A stretch of 64,000 nt of DNA, from contig NC_134710.1 of the NCBI RefSeq assembly GCF_043290135.1, positions 141,870,832-141,934,831 of the forward strand, given 5' to 3'. This DNA comes from Rhipicephalus microplus. Lineage: Eukaryota; Arthropoda; Arachnida; Ixodida; Ixodidae. This document shows positions 39,399 through 48,969 of the stretch, one piece after another. Each line of letters starts with the position of its first letter. Within the stretch, counting starts at the first letter, position 1. The position numbers and the translations under genes were made by a program. The notes beneath the pieces are model-generated. The model saw only the letters and a program-made list of their open reading frames with translations, did no database searches and had not been told where the DNA came from.

Positions 39399-40836
39399 TA
39401 TTCTACATTATCCACAACATGGTGTGCTTGTTTTCTCACTTACACGTAAAAAAAATCTAGTATGACTGACACAGAAAGTTGCACCGAAGTTGAATTACGT
39501 TGTGCATCATAAAAAATATTTTTTGAGAAATAACTGTGCATCTGAGCAAATATTGCGTTTGCTCTCATCTGTACAAATGACCGTCGACACGATTTTGGCT
39601 TTTGTCTTGAGGGGGGATACTAACCCTTCTTTCTACTTGCATCACGGCTGAGAGAGGGGGGGGGGGGTCGTGTTGGTGTCGCTAGAGCGAGTAGCAAGTG
39701 CTGGCGTGGCTTGACGGGGTAAATTGCCCCTTTTGCACCACGCGCCTCGCCCATGTCTACACTTCATTTATTGAACACTGTGCTGATGACTAGTTCACTA
39801 AATATGCGCAGATATGTTTTCTTCCGCTGCATAAAACGTTCTCACATTATAAAAAGTAGGTATTTTGGTATTTTGATTCGTTTGAAGGAAAGTTACATTC
39901 AAGGAACGACAGATAGTCAAAAAAGCTATTTCATGCAATCGCAATAAGAAAGTTCGTAGCAGAGGCGATTCTTTTTTCGTGCAGCATATATTGTAAAAGT
40001 AAGATCTGATTCGGAACTAGCGAACGTATACCTAACCGAGTGACGTGCGTCGGTGCTTGCTCATGGTTCAATGAACGAAGGCTTCATGAAGTATGACTTA
40101 GCGAACAACAGCAACAAACTGCGGCATCCTAAATTAAAAAAAAAACAAGCGAAGTGCTGCACATTCGTGGTAGAACGTGGACATAGATTGAAATGCGCGT
40201 TATTTTTTTATGAAAGCGAAATCAAAACTATTTTACAAAACGCTTTGCATTCACCGTCATTTTGACACATCTGTGTAGTGTCCTTTGTGCTATTTGAATG
40301 AACATCTCTGAATTTCAACTAATTCAGTAACCTGTACCAGAACAGCCTTTTGAATTTTTAGTTTCGGTTTCCGCGCCACCGGCGCCGCTGCCGCCGACGA
40401 AAATTGACCGCACGCCGCCGCCGATGAAATAACCGGCGTGCGCCGACGCCGCCGACTCCGGACGACCCCCACGCCGCCGCCGATCGAAATCTCCTCGGCG
40501 CACACCTCTAGCCACCATACCGCATCGTAGACAAATAACGACCTTCTATATAAACTTCTGACCTGCTCACTGGCGCACTCCCTTACGGCGGCGCATGGGC
40601 CTGAAAATTGATGTGTAGGGACCAAAAGTGTCACCAGATGCCACAAAACTTACCCACAGACGATGTTCTGTCGTTTACATGAGCGCGCAGCGAAGTCCCC
40701 GCGCATTTGTGCGCGCGTTCATGTGTGTGTGTGTTTCTGCTTTGATGAATCCTCCCAGGCAGTGAAGGAAGTAACCTAGCAATCACTGCGTCGTGCGTTA
40801 TCATCAACTAATCCCCAACCAACACAGCAAACTACC
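39399..40836. other. Unassigned sequence with a GC-rich CGCCGCCG patch
   Basis: 40372-40510 is a GC-rich stretch with repeated GCCGCCGCCGATGAAAT-like words. It could be part of a degenerate element. A G-run lies near 39657-39667. No gene is called. Confidence 0.35.
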
Positions 40837-41832
40837 GTGTCTCTTTCCGTAATCTTCACCAACATTCGCAGTTTCATTTCGAAACGCGAAATCGTCTCTA
40901 ATCTTGTTTCATCGTCCAGTAGCAACTTGCTTTTATTAACGGAAACATGGCTTAATAGTGACGTAAGCGATCAGGAAGTTCTAGCTGACTTACCAAATTT
41001 TCAGACCTTCCGTAAGGACCGGGACGGCAGAATGGGAGGAGGGGTGCTCATTGCTGTTAGCCAGGGCCGACCCGCAACTTTGGTAAATATTTCGTCAGAC
41101 TTGGAAATAATATGGATAAAATACCAAGCTGTACCGCAATCAGTTTTAATTGGCGTGTGCTACAGGCCCCCACATAGGAATCCTGACTTTCCCGGCATGC
41201 TTAATTCGGTGCTAAATGAACTTTCAACAAAGTACCCTAATGCCCATATTATCTTGTTTGGCGACTTTAATTTCCCGAATATTGACTGGCCTAATCTAAC
41301 TGCTAACGGAGGACTACAGAGCGAGGCGGGTGAATTTGTTAATGTATGTCTAAATTTCAACCTAGCTCAAGTTGTCACCAAACCAACCCGCGTAACCCAA
41401 GACTGTGAAAACATATTAGACCTAATACTAACCAGTATTCCTGAAAGTGTAACATCTATTTCCTACTTGTCAGAAATAAGCGACCATAAAGTAATTCAAG
41501 CCGACATTTTAATCACTCCTTCAAAACAACGAACCACCAAAAAAAAAACCATACGACTATATGATAAAGGAAACTACACTGCTATAAATGATGAATTAAA
41601 CTGTTTTCTTCCAATATTCAAAGATAATTTTCTTTATCGCACGGTGCATGATAACTGGAAGTTATTTAAGGATAAATGTGATACACTGGTCGAAAAATTC
41701 ATTCCTAAGCTCAGTTTCCGTGCCTGTTCCCAAAAACCATGGTTTACTAAAACGCTCAAAAAATTAGAAAATAAGAAAAAAAACGCCTTTTTCGTTCCGC
41801 TAAGCAGCAGAATATCGAAAACGCATGGTTAA
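40837..41832 (+). pseudogene. AP-type endonuclease domain of the CR1/jockey-like LINE
   Basis: Shows SVIFTNIRSF, LLLLTETWL (catalytic Glu), GVLIAVSQGR, IGVCYRPPH, HIILFGDFNFPNIDW (Asp/Asn), LDLILTSIP and the final SDHKVIQADI. These are the canonical LINE endonuclease blocks. The frame continues 100 residues into the linker toward the RT and ends at a stop after a frame change near 41780. The Met at the start is inside the domain border, so the real N-terminus is lost or upstream. Confidence 0.85.
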
Positions 41833-41992
41833 AATATTATGCTGCTGAAAAAGCTTACCTCACGGCAATACGAAACGCTAAGCATTCTTTTTTTCACGCT
41901 CACTTACCGAAATTGCTTGCCCTAGGAAATTTTGGCAGGTCATAAATCCCAACCACTCATGCACTATTACTCTCACTAATGAAGCAGGTGAC

Positions 41993-42956
41993 GTGGCCAC
42001 TGACTCGGAATGTGCCGACCTGTTTAATAGAGCTTTCTCATCGGTTTTTAGCAAAGAAACAGACGTTCCACCCACGCCACAGCCTACCGTAGTCAGTACT
42101 TCCATGCCGCCAATCCTTTTTGTTGAACCCGGAGTTTTGGCAATCATTAATAAACTTAAATTATCTTCATCATCCGGTATCGACAACATAAATTCGAAAT
42201 TTCTAAAGAACACTCAACAGATCTGTGCAAAATTTTTGTGTCTACTTTACTCGCAGTCTCTTTCCACGGGTGAGCTTCCTAGTGATTGGAAACACGGAAA
42301 TATCACCCCAGTATTCAAATCAGGTATTAGAGAGTCACCCCTCAATTACCGACCAATTTCATTAACCAGCATTCCATGCAAAATCATCGAACATGTCATC
42401 TACACCCGGATTATGGACTTCCTAGACTCAAATAACTTTTTTCAATTCCGCGCGGCATGGCTTTCGCAAAGGTTTGTCGTGCGAGACTCAACTGGCTATG
42501 TTTTCGCGCGACTTGCATATTAACTTGAATTCTAACGTACAGACTGATGCCATATTCCTGGACTATGCGAAAGCATTCGATAAAGTACCCCATAAACGCC
42601 TTATGTTGAAACTTTCCCGCTTAAACCTACACCCCGACGTCCTAAAGTGGATCCGTGAATTTTTAAGTAACCGCACTCAAGCTGTCTTTGTTAACAATGC
42701 TACCTCTACTTCACTTCCGGTAACATCTGGTGTCCCGCAGAGGTTGGTTCTGGGCCTGATTTTATTCCTGATATTTATTAACGATCTCCCAACTCATGTA
42801 TCCTGTAAAATCCGAATGTTTGCCGACGATTGTGTTATTTACCACACTGTTTGTAACGCTTCTGATCAATTAGCTCTACAGAGTGGTCTTAACAAAGTAA
42901 AACAATGGTGCGATGATTGGCTAATGGAACTTAACCCTCACAAATGCAAAGCCTAA
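41993..42956 (+). pseudogene. Reverse transcriptase domain of the CR1/jockey-like LINE
   Basis: SSSSGIDNINSKFLK, NITPVFKSG, NYRPISLTS, then a frame change near 42450, then IFLDYAKAFDKVPH, TSGVPQRLVLG and the catalytic FADDCVIY. The GVPQ block is degenerate (RLVLGL where GSVLGP is usual in the family). The frame ends with a TAA after NPHKCKA, where the family normally continues. Confidence 0.85.
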
Positions 42957-43040
42957 TCCTTCACCCGCCACCGTTCTCCACTTGTTTTTCCATATTCCAT
43001 CAGTAATGTTCCAGTTGAAACTGTTAATTCTTTTAAATAT

Positions 43041-43625
43041 TTGGGGGTCACACTCTGCAACGATCTTTCATGGGGTTTGCATATCACGAAAGTCATATCA
43101 TCGGCAAACAAAACATTGGGATTCTTGCGACGTCATCTACGTAACGCACCTAGAAATGTAAAATTATTAGCTTACAAAAGCCTTGTTAGAACTAAACTTG
43201 AAGATGCCTCCCCAATCTGGAGCCCGCAACAGGCCTATCTTGAAGACGCCCTTGAGTGTAATCAAAACCGTGCCGCTAGGTTTATCAATAATTCTTACTT
43301 CCATGACGTCAGCGTATCTTCACTAAAGACAGAACTTCAACTGCCCCTCCTTTCCCTCCGCCGCCGTATCACCAGTCTTTCGTTATTTCATAAGTTATTT
43401 CACAGCTCGATGCGCATGCCACCTTATTTTGTTCCCCCAGCGCACATCTCTCAACGAACTAATCATCCTCTTCAAGTCGCACGCCCACGTGCACGCACCG
43501 TTACCTTTTCAACATCATTTTTTCCTCGCACAGCAGTTGCCTGGAATGGCCTTTCAGGCGACATTCCTGCCATTACTTGTACTTTTACCTTCACAACCAG
43601 TATCACTAATCATCTTTCACTTTAG
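43041..43625 (+). pseudogene. C-terminal region of the CR1/jockey-like LINE ORF2
   Basis: Begins within [18 protein letters not shown] and includes [55 protein letters not shown] and [11 protein letters not shown]. This pattern is typical of the RT-downstream region of jockey/CR1 LINEs. A natural stop at 43625 precedes the 3' UTR. Confidence 0.85.
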
Positions 43626-43752
43626 GACAAACGATTGTTTTCTCCTCAATTTTTATGTACCCACCCCTTATGTAATGCCCCGCAAGGGGTCTTTAAGGAA
43701 ATAAAATTAAGTGAAATGAAACGCGTGCGCTGACTTATTCACGGGGTTTAAT

Positions 43753-43768
43753 CAGGGGCGGTGCCAGG
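43753..43768 (+). repeat. Left terminal inverted repeat of the hAT element
   Basis: CAGGGGCGGTGCCAGG, matching 15 of 16 bases of the right end in reverse complement. CAG at the tip is typical of hAT ends. Confidence 0.92.
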
Positions 43769-43837
43769 GGAGGCAAGGGTGGGCTGGAGCCCCCACAAAA
43801 TTCTCGCCTGCCACCCCTATGCCCACCCAAGTGCCCG

Positions 43838-43975
43838 GAAGCATATATTGAAAACCTAGTAGGAGCAGAGCTAGCAACCGACGGCGAGAGCTGATTGGCT
43901 ACTTGCGCCGAGGGACGCTCTGACGTCACACCATAGCAACGGTGACGGTGCCGCTCCGGACCTTGGCCGCGCGGG
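43838..43975. repeat. Left arm of a long internal inverted repeat in the hAT element
   Basis: From GCATATATTGAAAACCTAGT through GAGAGCTGATTGGCTACTTG to the GC-rich end, it matches 45893-46030 in reverse complement with roughly one difference per eight to ten bases. It lies 85 bp from the element tip. Confidence 0.88.
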
Positions 43976-44584
43976 CTTTTCCGTCGAGAAGCTGGGCTGC
44001 ACGACCATATCGAATCAAGCCATACGCAATTCGATGTGGCAATTCGATATGGAGGCTGCTTGCTCGCTCGTTTCAGCGATCGCTTTCCAGACTTAGTAGG
44101 CAGTGGAACCCAGAGCGCACCAGCGGCATGGCCTTGTTTAAGCTTAAACCGCGTAGGCCGCTGCACAAAAGCACGCAGAAATGTGGTTTGGTGTGAAGGG
44201 GAGAAAGATTCGTTCTGCCAGCCTCAAGGACTGGCCGTGGACTCAATGCTGGCCGTGGACAGCGGGAAGGAAAAGCGCACGTGGCCGTTCGGAGCAAAAA
44301 AAGTTAACCTCTGAAACAAAATTGTCATGCAAAACAAGAAAACGAACAAACCTATCAACTACATTTTAGAGAAACAATACTTCCAACTGTTCATCTCCTC
44401 TTGCTCAAGTTCGCGGATATTTATTTGTAAGATAGAAATGTGGTGTTTGAAGGGTCACAGCTTATGTACAACGCTGTATACCAGTTTCCTTTATTTCACG
44501 AGTTACACGTGGCATGATTGGGTCGCAAATCGGCCAAAGTGCGTGTATGTAGGCTCTGCGCAGTTCCGATTAAAGTTGATATAG

Positions 44585-44865
44585 GTGACATAAAGGCACG
44601 TGCTGGCTCCGGAGACTGCGCCGTGCGCATTATTGCAAAACTGTGCGCGATGGGAAACGCCTGCAATGCATTGTAAGCTTTAATTAATACGTATTATTTT
44701 ATTATTAATTGCTGTTCGATAAAATAACTTAACGGGCGCTTTAGAGCATGTGGACCAAACTAGGTGATATAATAAAGGCACATGCTGGCTCCAGATACTG
44801 CGCGTACTTAACAAAGCAGCTCTCCGCGCGATGGGAGGCACCTTCAATGCACTATGAGCTACATC
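44585..44865. repeat. Imperfect tandem duplication, about 185-bp period
   Basis: ATAAAGGCAC(G/A)TGCTGGCTCC followed by ACTGCGC occurs near 44590 and again near 44773. CGCGATGGGA(A/G) also recurs in each unit. Confidence 0.75.
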
Positions 44866-45300
44866 GTCCAGACAGGGCGCTGCCTCAATGACCGACTCAG
44901 GGAACACGAAAGAAATCTTAACAATAACGAGAGAAGTCATCTTGTTGACCACTGCGCGGCGTGCTCGAATTGTGAACCACGGTTCCGCTGCGCAAAAATC
45001 CTTGGCAGAAGTAGGCAAAAAACGGCCCGTGAAACCTTAGAAGCGTTTTTCATTATAAAAGCAGGTGAGGATTGTGTCAGCGACACTTCCATTGCGCTGT
45101 ACAAAGCCGAAATTCAATTTCTGACGCGCCTTGTTTGAACGTTTTTTCTGTTTCCTGTTCTAAGGATCGCTGTGACGATGCGCCTGCGCAGCTTGCTGGT
45201 ATATATACTTGTTGATCTGCGTTCAATAAATCAGTTGTTAGTTTGCGCCTGTGCTCGTCTCTTCTTCCCTTGTGTTGTGTGGTAGCGCTTTTACGATGTA
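44854..45300 (+). mobile_element. 3' end of a Penelope-like element with GIY-YIG endonuclease remnant
   Basis: The frame 44854-45138 reads SYIVQTGRCLNDRLREHERN, then LVDHCAACSNC, KILGRSRQKTARETLEAFFI and ALYKAEIQFL. This is the GIY-YIG endonuclease of Penelope-like elements: YI-x-QTGR, Arg of RLREH, Glu of TLEA, and the CxxC zinc motif between them. The usual Gly of the YIG motif is Val here. After the stop, a 3' region with TATATA and TTCAATAAATCAG follows to about 45300. The RT is absent, so the copy is 5'-truncated. Confidence 0.75.
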
Positions 45301-45357
45301 TTCCATGGCTTTAGTTACAGCCCGTTATTTCGGTACCGAATGTTGCTGATAGGGTTT

Positions 45358-45731
45358 TTTTAATACAATTCAAAAAATTTTGTGAACGGCGCAGCAATTT
45401 TTCGGCGCAAAATTGCTTAATGCTCTGGGAAAAGCTAGGAATACATTCCTAATTAAGGCAACTTTATTCACTAAACAATGCGCGTCGGATGCGATAGGAG
45501 ATAGCTATGAGCTTTAAGTACAGCCTATGAGCTTTAAGTACTATGAGCTTTAAGCGCTATGAGCTTTAAGTACAGCCATTGTATTGCGATGCGTAATTTT
45601 GGCGATTACATGAAGTTTCTTAATAGAGTTCAAATAACTCCATGAACGGCGCAGCATTTTATTGTTTTTTGCAATGCCCTGGAGAAGTGTAGGAATGCAT
45701 TCCTAATTAAGGCAACTTTATTCACTAAATA
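45358..45731. repeat. Direct duplication (about 255-bp offset) with an inner short tandem repeat
   Basis: ATTCCTAATTAAGGCAACTT followed by TATTCACTAAA occurs at about 45447 and 45697, each preceded by a GAACGGCGCAGCA block. Between them CTATGAGCTTTAAG repeats four times (45507-45571). Confidence 0.85.
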
Positions 45732-45892
45732 ACGGCGCGCGTAGCGCTCATGGTTTGGCAAGGTTCTCCAATAGTCATCGGCGGCCCAGCGCAAAACGAG
45801 AAGCGCCGCGAGAGAGAGAGCGGTTCGGGCGGCCAAACGCGCGCAGCGCGAAAGCCAAAGCCGCGTACGAAGCAGCGGTAACGGTGGCGCGG

Positions 45893-46030
45893 CCAAAGCG
45901 GCCAAGATCCGAAGCGGCGCCGGCGCCGTTGCTATGGCGTGACATCACAGCGTCTCTCGGCTCAAGTAGCCAATCAGCTCTCGCCGCCAGTTGCTAGCTC
46001 TGCTCCTACTAGGTTTTCAATATATGCTGC
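45893..46030. repeat. Right arm of the long internal inverted repeat in the hAT element
   Basis: Reverse complement of 43838-43975 with scattered substitutions. The two arms enclose about 1.9 kb, including the Penelope end. Just inside lies a GC-rich purine patch (45780-45900). Confidence 0.88.
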
Positions 46031-47271
46031 CCGGAAAGCTTACCCAAGGGATGCGGTATCGAAATAAAGTATCAAATTGTTGGAAATTTCTGATCAGAGA
46101 CTATTACCCTCTCGCCTGTGATAAACAGGCACTTGAAATACAGTGCGAACAGGCACGATAAGAAAAGAAATGGCTCTGACTGATAGTAGATTGAAACAAG
46201 AAAGTCCACAGTTTGTAGTTTGCTCTGCTTGTGTGAAGCAACAAGCTCGTGCGACATCCTCTTTTCGAGGCGCGCCTTCCCCTCACACACCACCACCGCA
46301 GAGAATAAGCTTCGCCCTGCTGGGGCAACGAGCGCTGGGGAACCTTAGACAGGGTGCACGTGCAGTGGCGTAGCCAGGGGGTGGCACATTAGGCCTGTGA
46401 CCCCCCTCCTTCCAAAAATGCCATCGCATACAGGGCACAAAACAAAACGACGCTCGACCACGTCTGCCTGGCCGGCCCCAACTTCGGATCCAGGTAGTAT
46501 CCCCCCCCCCCTCACCTTAAACAAATTTCTGCCTGCGTGCCTGTGCACGTGTGGCCATAAGCAGGCTAGAACATAGGAGCAGCAAGCAGCGTGGGCTCAA
46601 AACCGTAGACGTTCATATACGGAGCCGGTTTCGATACCTTTTCATGTGAAGTTTAACCTTGGACATAGGGAGATCCCAGCCGCCCACGTACGTTTCTTTG
46701 CATAATCTGCAGGTGCAGTTGGGAGTACAATGGAACGCCAGAGCGTGCGTACGCCGGCGGCTGGGGGTCCCTGGCACTAAATCTAGAACACACAACACGC
46801 GGATATGCGTGTCGTCTTTAGGCGATGCCAAAGCGGCACGTAAAAAAAAAAAACAAAACTGGACAAACTGCCGTGGTATTCCATTCGTTTGCTAGCTCTC
46901 GCGGTGTAAGACACACACTTTTTTCTTATTTTCTTACTCTGTGCTCGCTCCCAAGCAGTGTTCGTGTCACGCATAGGCATACGCAGGGTTCCCCTTCAGG
47001 AGGGGCGAAGGTTCGTCGCAGTGCCACCCCTCCCTCTTATGTCAATGCATGGGGCTGACTTGGCGCTCCCCCCCAGTCGCAGCCTCTATTATATCAATGT
47101 GCAGACCTGACTGCGCCCCCCCTGCCCCCCGTCGTGAGAGAGAAGACCCGAGAAGTTTGTCCGGCGACGTCAACGCTTCTCTGCCGGAAAAAGCGTACAG
47201 CCTCCGCTCCCTTTGGTTCCCGCGTATACTTGTGAAGCGCGCGCTGCACGTGAAACAGCCCTCGTTCCGCC
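46031..47271. other. Left-central hAT sequence with two C-rich repeat-like patches
   Basis: 46362-46530 begins CAGTGGCGTAGCCAGGGGG, which resembles another hAT-type tip, and holds a C13 run. 46970-47140 has a similar G/C-rich style (GGAGGGGCGAAGG, CTCCCCCCCAG). No matching partner end is seen for either. No gene is called. Confidence 0.4.
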
Positions 47272-47884
47272 ATGTCAAGGCGACAAAGAGGAGGGAATCA
47301 TAGCTGTGTCGTCAACTGTGACAATGGCCATGTAAACACGAAGGGGTCGACTTCAACATTCCCAAACAGAAAAAGCAGGCGACAAGCATGGATCGCAACA
47401 GTGCGCTGAGACAAGTAAATTTTTTTATAAAAATGAGCACGTGCACGATGCATTTAACCTGACAGGAGCTTATTACTGCGTCACCACTCCTCTAAGCTTT
47501 TGAGTTACATGGAGATACATATCTGCATCTTAAAAGCGCAAATTGCCATATTACTTTCAACTTGCATCTTTTCAGCACTGTCAAAAAATTGCGAAGACAT
47601 GTTTATGCTGCTACTGTTATTCGATATTGTAGTAGTTGAAGTTGTGTACACATGTGGTATTTGTGATGTGTGATTATATATTTTTTGTATCTAAGCAGCG
47701 CCGATGGAAGAATGTGGTTGCCAAAAGCTTCGACAATGATTTGTAGCAGCCATTTTGTGGAAAACTGCAAAGTGACTCAAGCGAGCACACTTCTTATGTA
47801 CTGACGATAGTTCCAGCGGCTTACAGGAAACGGGCATCTTACGCAGAAACGGCGCAGAGGTATGATAAGCAGCGAAGCGCATAA
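47272..47884 (+). pseudogene. Decayed THAP zinc finger in two exons, inside the hAT element
   Basis: The first part, ATG at 47272, reads HSCVVNCDNGHVNTKG (first Cys pair), then TFPNRKSRRQAWIATVR, as in a THAP N-terminal half. The second part near 47700 reads ADGRMWLPKASTMICSSHFV (Trp, Pro and the second Cys/His pair). The frame then shifts and continues as TIVPAAYRKRASYAETAQRYD, which looks like the AVPT-box region. The gap of about 280 bp has an acceptor (CTAAGCAG) but, where the donor should be, CTGAGA instead of GTGAGA. Either an old host or transposon exon pair is decaying, or it was once a 5' exon of this hAT. It lies 1.1 kb upstream of the transposase. Confidence 0.6.
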
Positions 47885-48969
47885 CGGACTATGCATTTTA
47901 AAGCATTCTCTTTAGACTGTTGATTCCAAAATTTACGCTCAGCGAAAATTTGTTCCGCGCACGTGCAATTATCAAGTAAAGCTAGAATAAAAGGGTATTT
48001 ATCATAAACATGACCCCTTCATACCACCACGTTTTAAGGGTAAGATTGGAACGCGGTTAGTAACAAGGACATTTGTCTATGCAACAAGCGCGCCCGCCCT
48101 GTCTATGTGTTTTCTTCATTTGCAGTATGGTCGTGATTTTGGCGCGAAATTGACTATTTAACTGAGACATGTACTAACTAGCCTAACAACGAGTACAACA
48201 AGCGCATTGCTCTTTGGATACCTTTCATTAAATGTAATAATGATTCAAGCAACGGACTACGCACAATGTTTGATTAATAAATTTCCATACATAGCTATCT
48301 CCGTGCAGTTATCGTATGACATATTTCTGTGCACACCAGATGGTCGCAATCGCTAGTTTTTTTTTAATGAGGCATTTTGCCATCGCACATGTTTTTATAG
48401 AGTTTGATTATGGCGTTGTCTGCTACCACTTGCTCCGCATCTGCTACATGGCTGAGCAGATCGCTGACCTTTCACCAAATTGCTGCCACGAAAAAAATCT
48501 TAAATTGCGGCGATCTTAAACGCGACAAAAGCGTGTACATCCTAACCGCGCGCGAGGCGAAACTCTCAAAAACACGTGCAGAACGCGTGTAGCGTGGGAG
48601 CAAAGGAACAGGTTTTTTTTTTTTAAAGACAGGTTGAAGGGAACATCGGAGAGGTCAACATTCTTGTAACGAGTTTTGCCCCCCCCCCCCCATTCAACGG
48701 CAGCGGCCGACCCCGCAGCGCCCTCTACGGCGTGGGTCTCCCCTGCCATCCCTCCAACGTTCAGTCTACATTGGCTTGTCTCAGTATGTCGACTTTCCTA
48801 TCTCCTTCTTTTTTCCTCTCGTTGGCTGTCTTCTTCTGCTTCTACTTTCCTTCTATTCTTTTTATCCCTCCTTCCCCCCACCCCTATAAGGCACTGCGCC
48901 GTGTCGCATGAAGGCAGACAGAAATTAGGTGCCTTTTTCCTCTTCATTCTAATCACTACCACCACCAGT
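47885..48969. other. hAT sequence between THAP remnant and transposase
   Basis: Plain A/T-rich sequence, then a C12 run (48679-48690) and a T/C-rich stretch directly upstream of the transposase start. It probably includes the transposase promoter. No motif is clear enough to call. Confidence 0.35.

Larger units (their letters stand above)
40837..43725 (+). mobile_element. CR1/jockey-like LINE, ORF2 with multiple breaks
   Basis: Endonuclease, RT and C-terminal region follow in order on plus, then a 3' UTR with AATGCCCCGCAAGGGGTC and AAGGAAATAAA, ending in GTGAAATGAAA-type tail. ORF1 is not seen, so the copy is probably 5'-truncated. The right neighbour is the 8-bp target site of the large hAT element. 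Confidence 0.88.

Noticed and set aside
35500..39760. Terminal repeats of a hAT transposon around the BED-hAT gene
   Set aside because: Only weak G/C-run similarities (near 35500 and 39715) were found, with no 8-bp duplication.
45630..45997. GC-rich ORFs on both strands near 45.75-45.99 kb
   Set aside because: Ala/Arg-rich frames follow from GC-rich repeat sequence of the inverted-repeat arm. They lack a domain.
43838..46030. The 2.2-kb inverted-repeat unit as an independent transposon
   Set aside because: No target duplication is seen just outside the arms, so I report the arms as repeats only.
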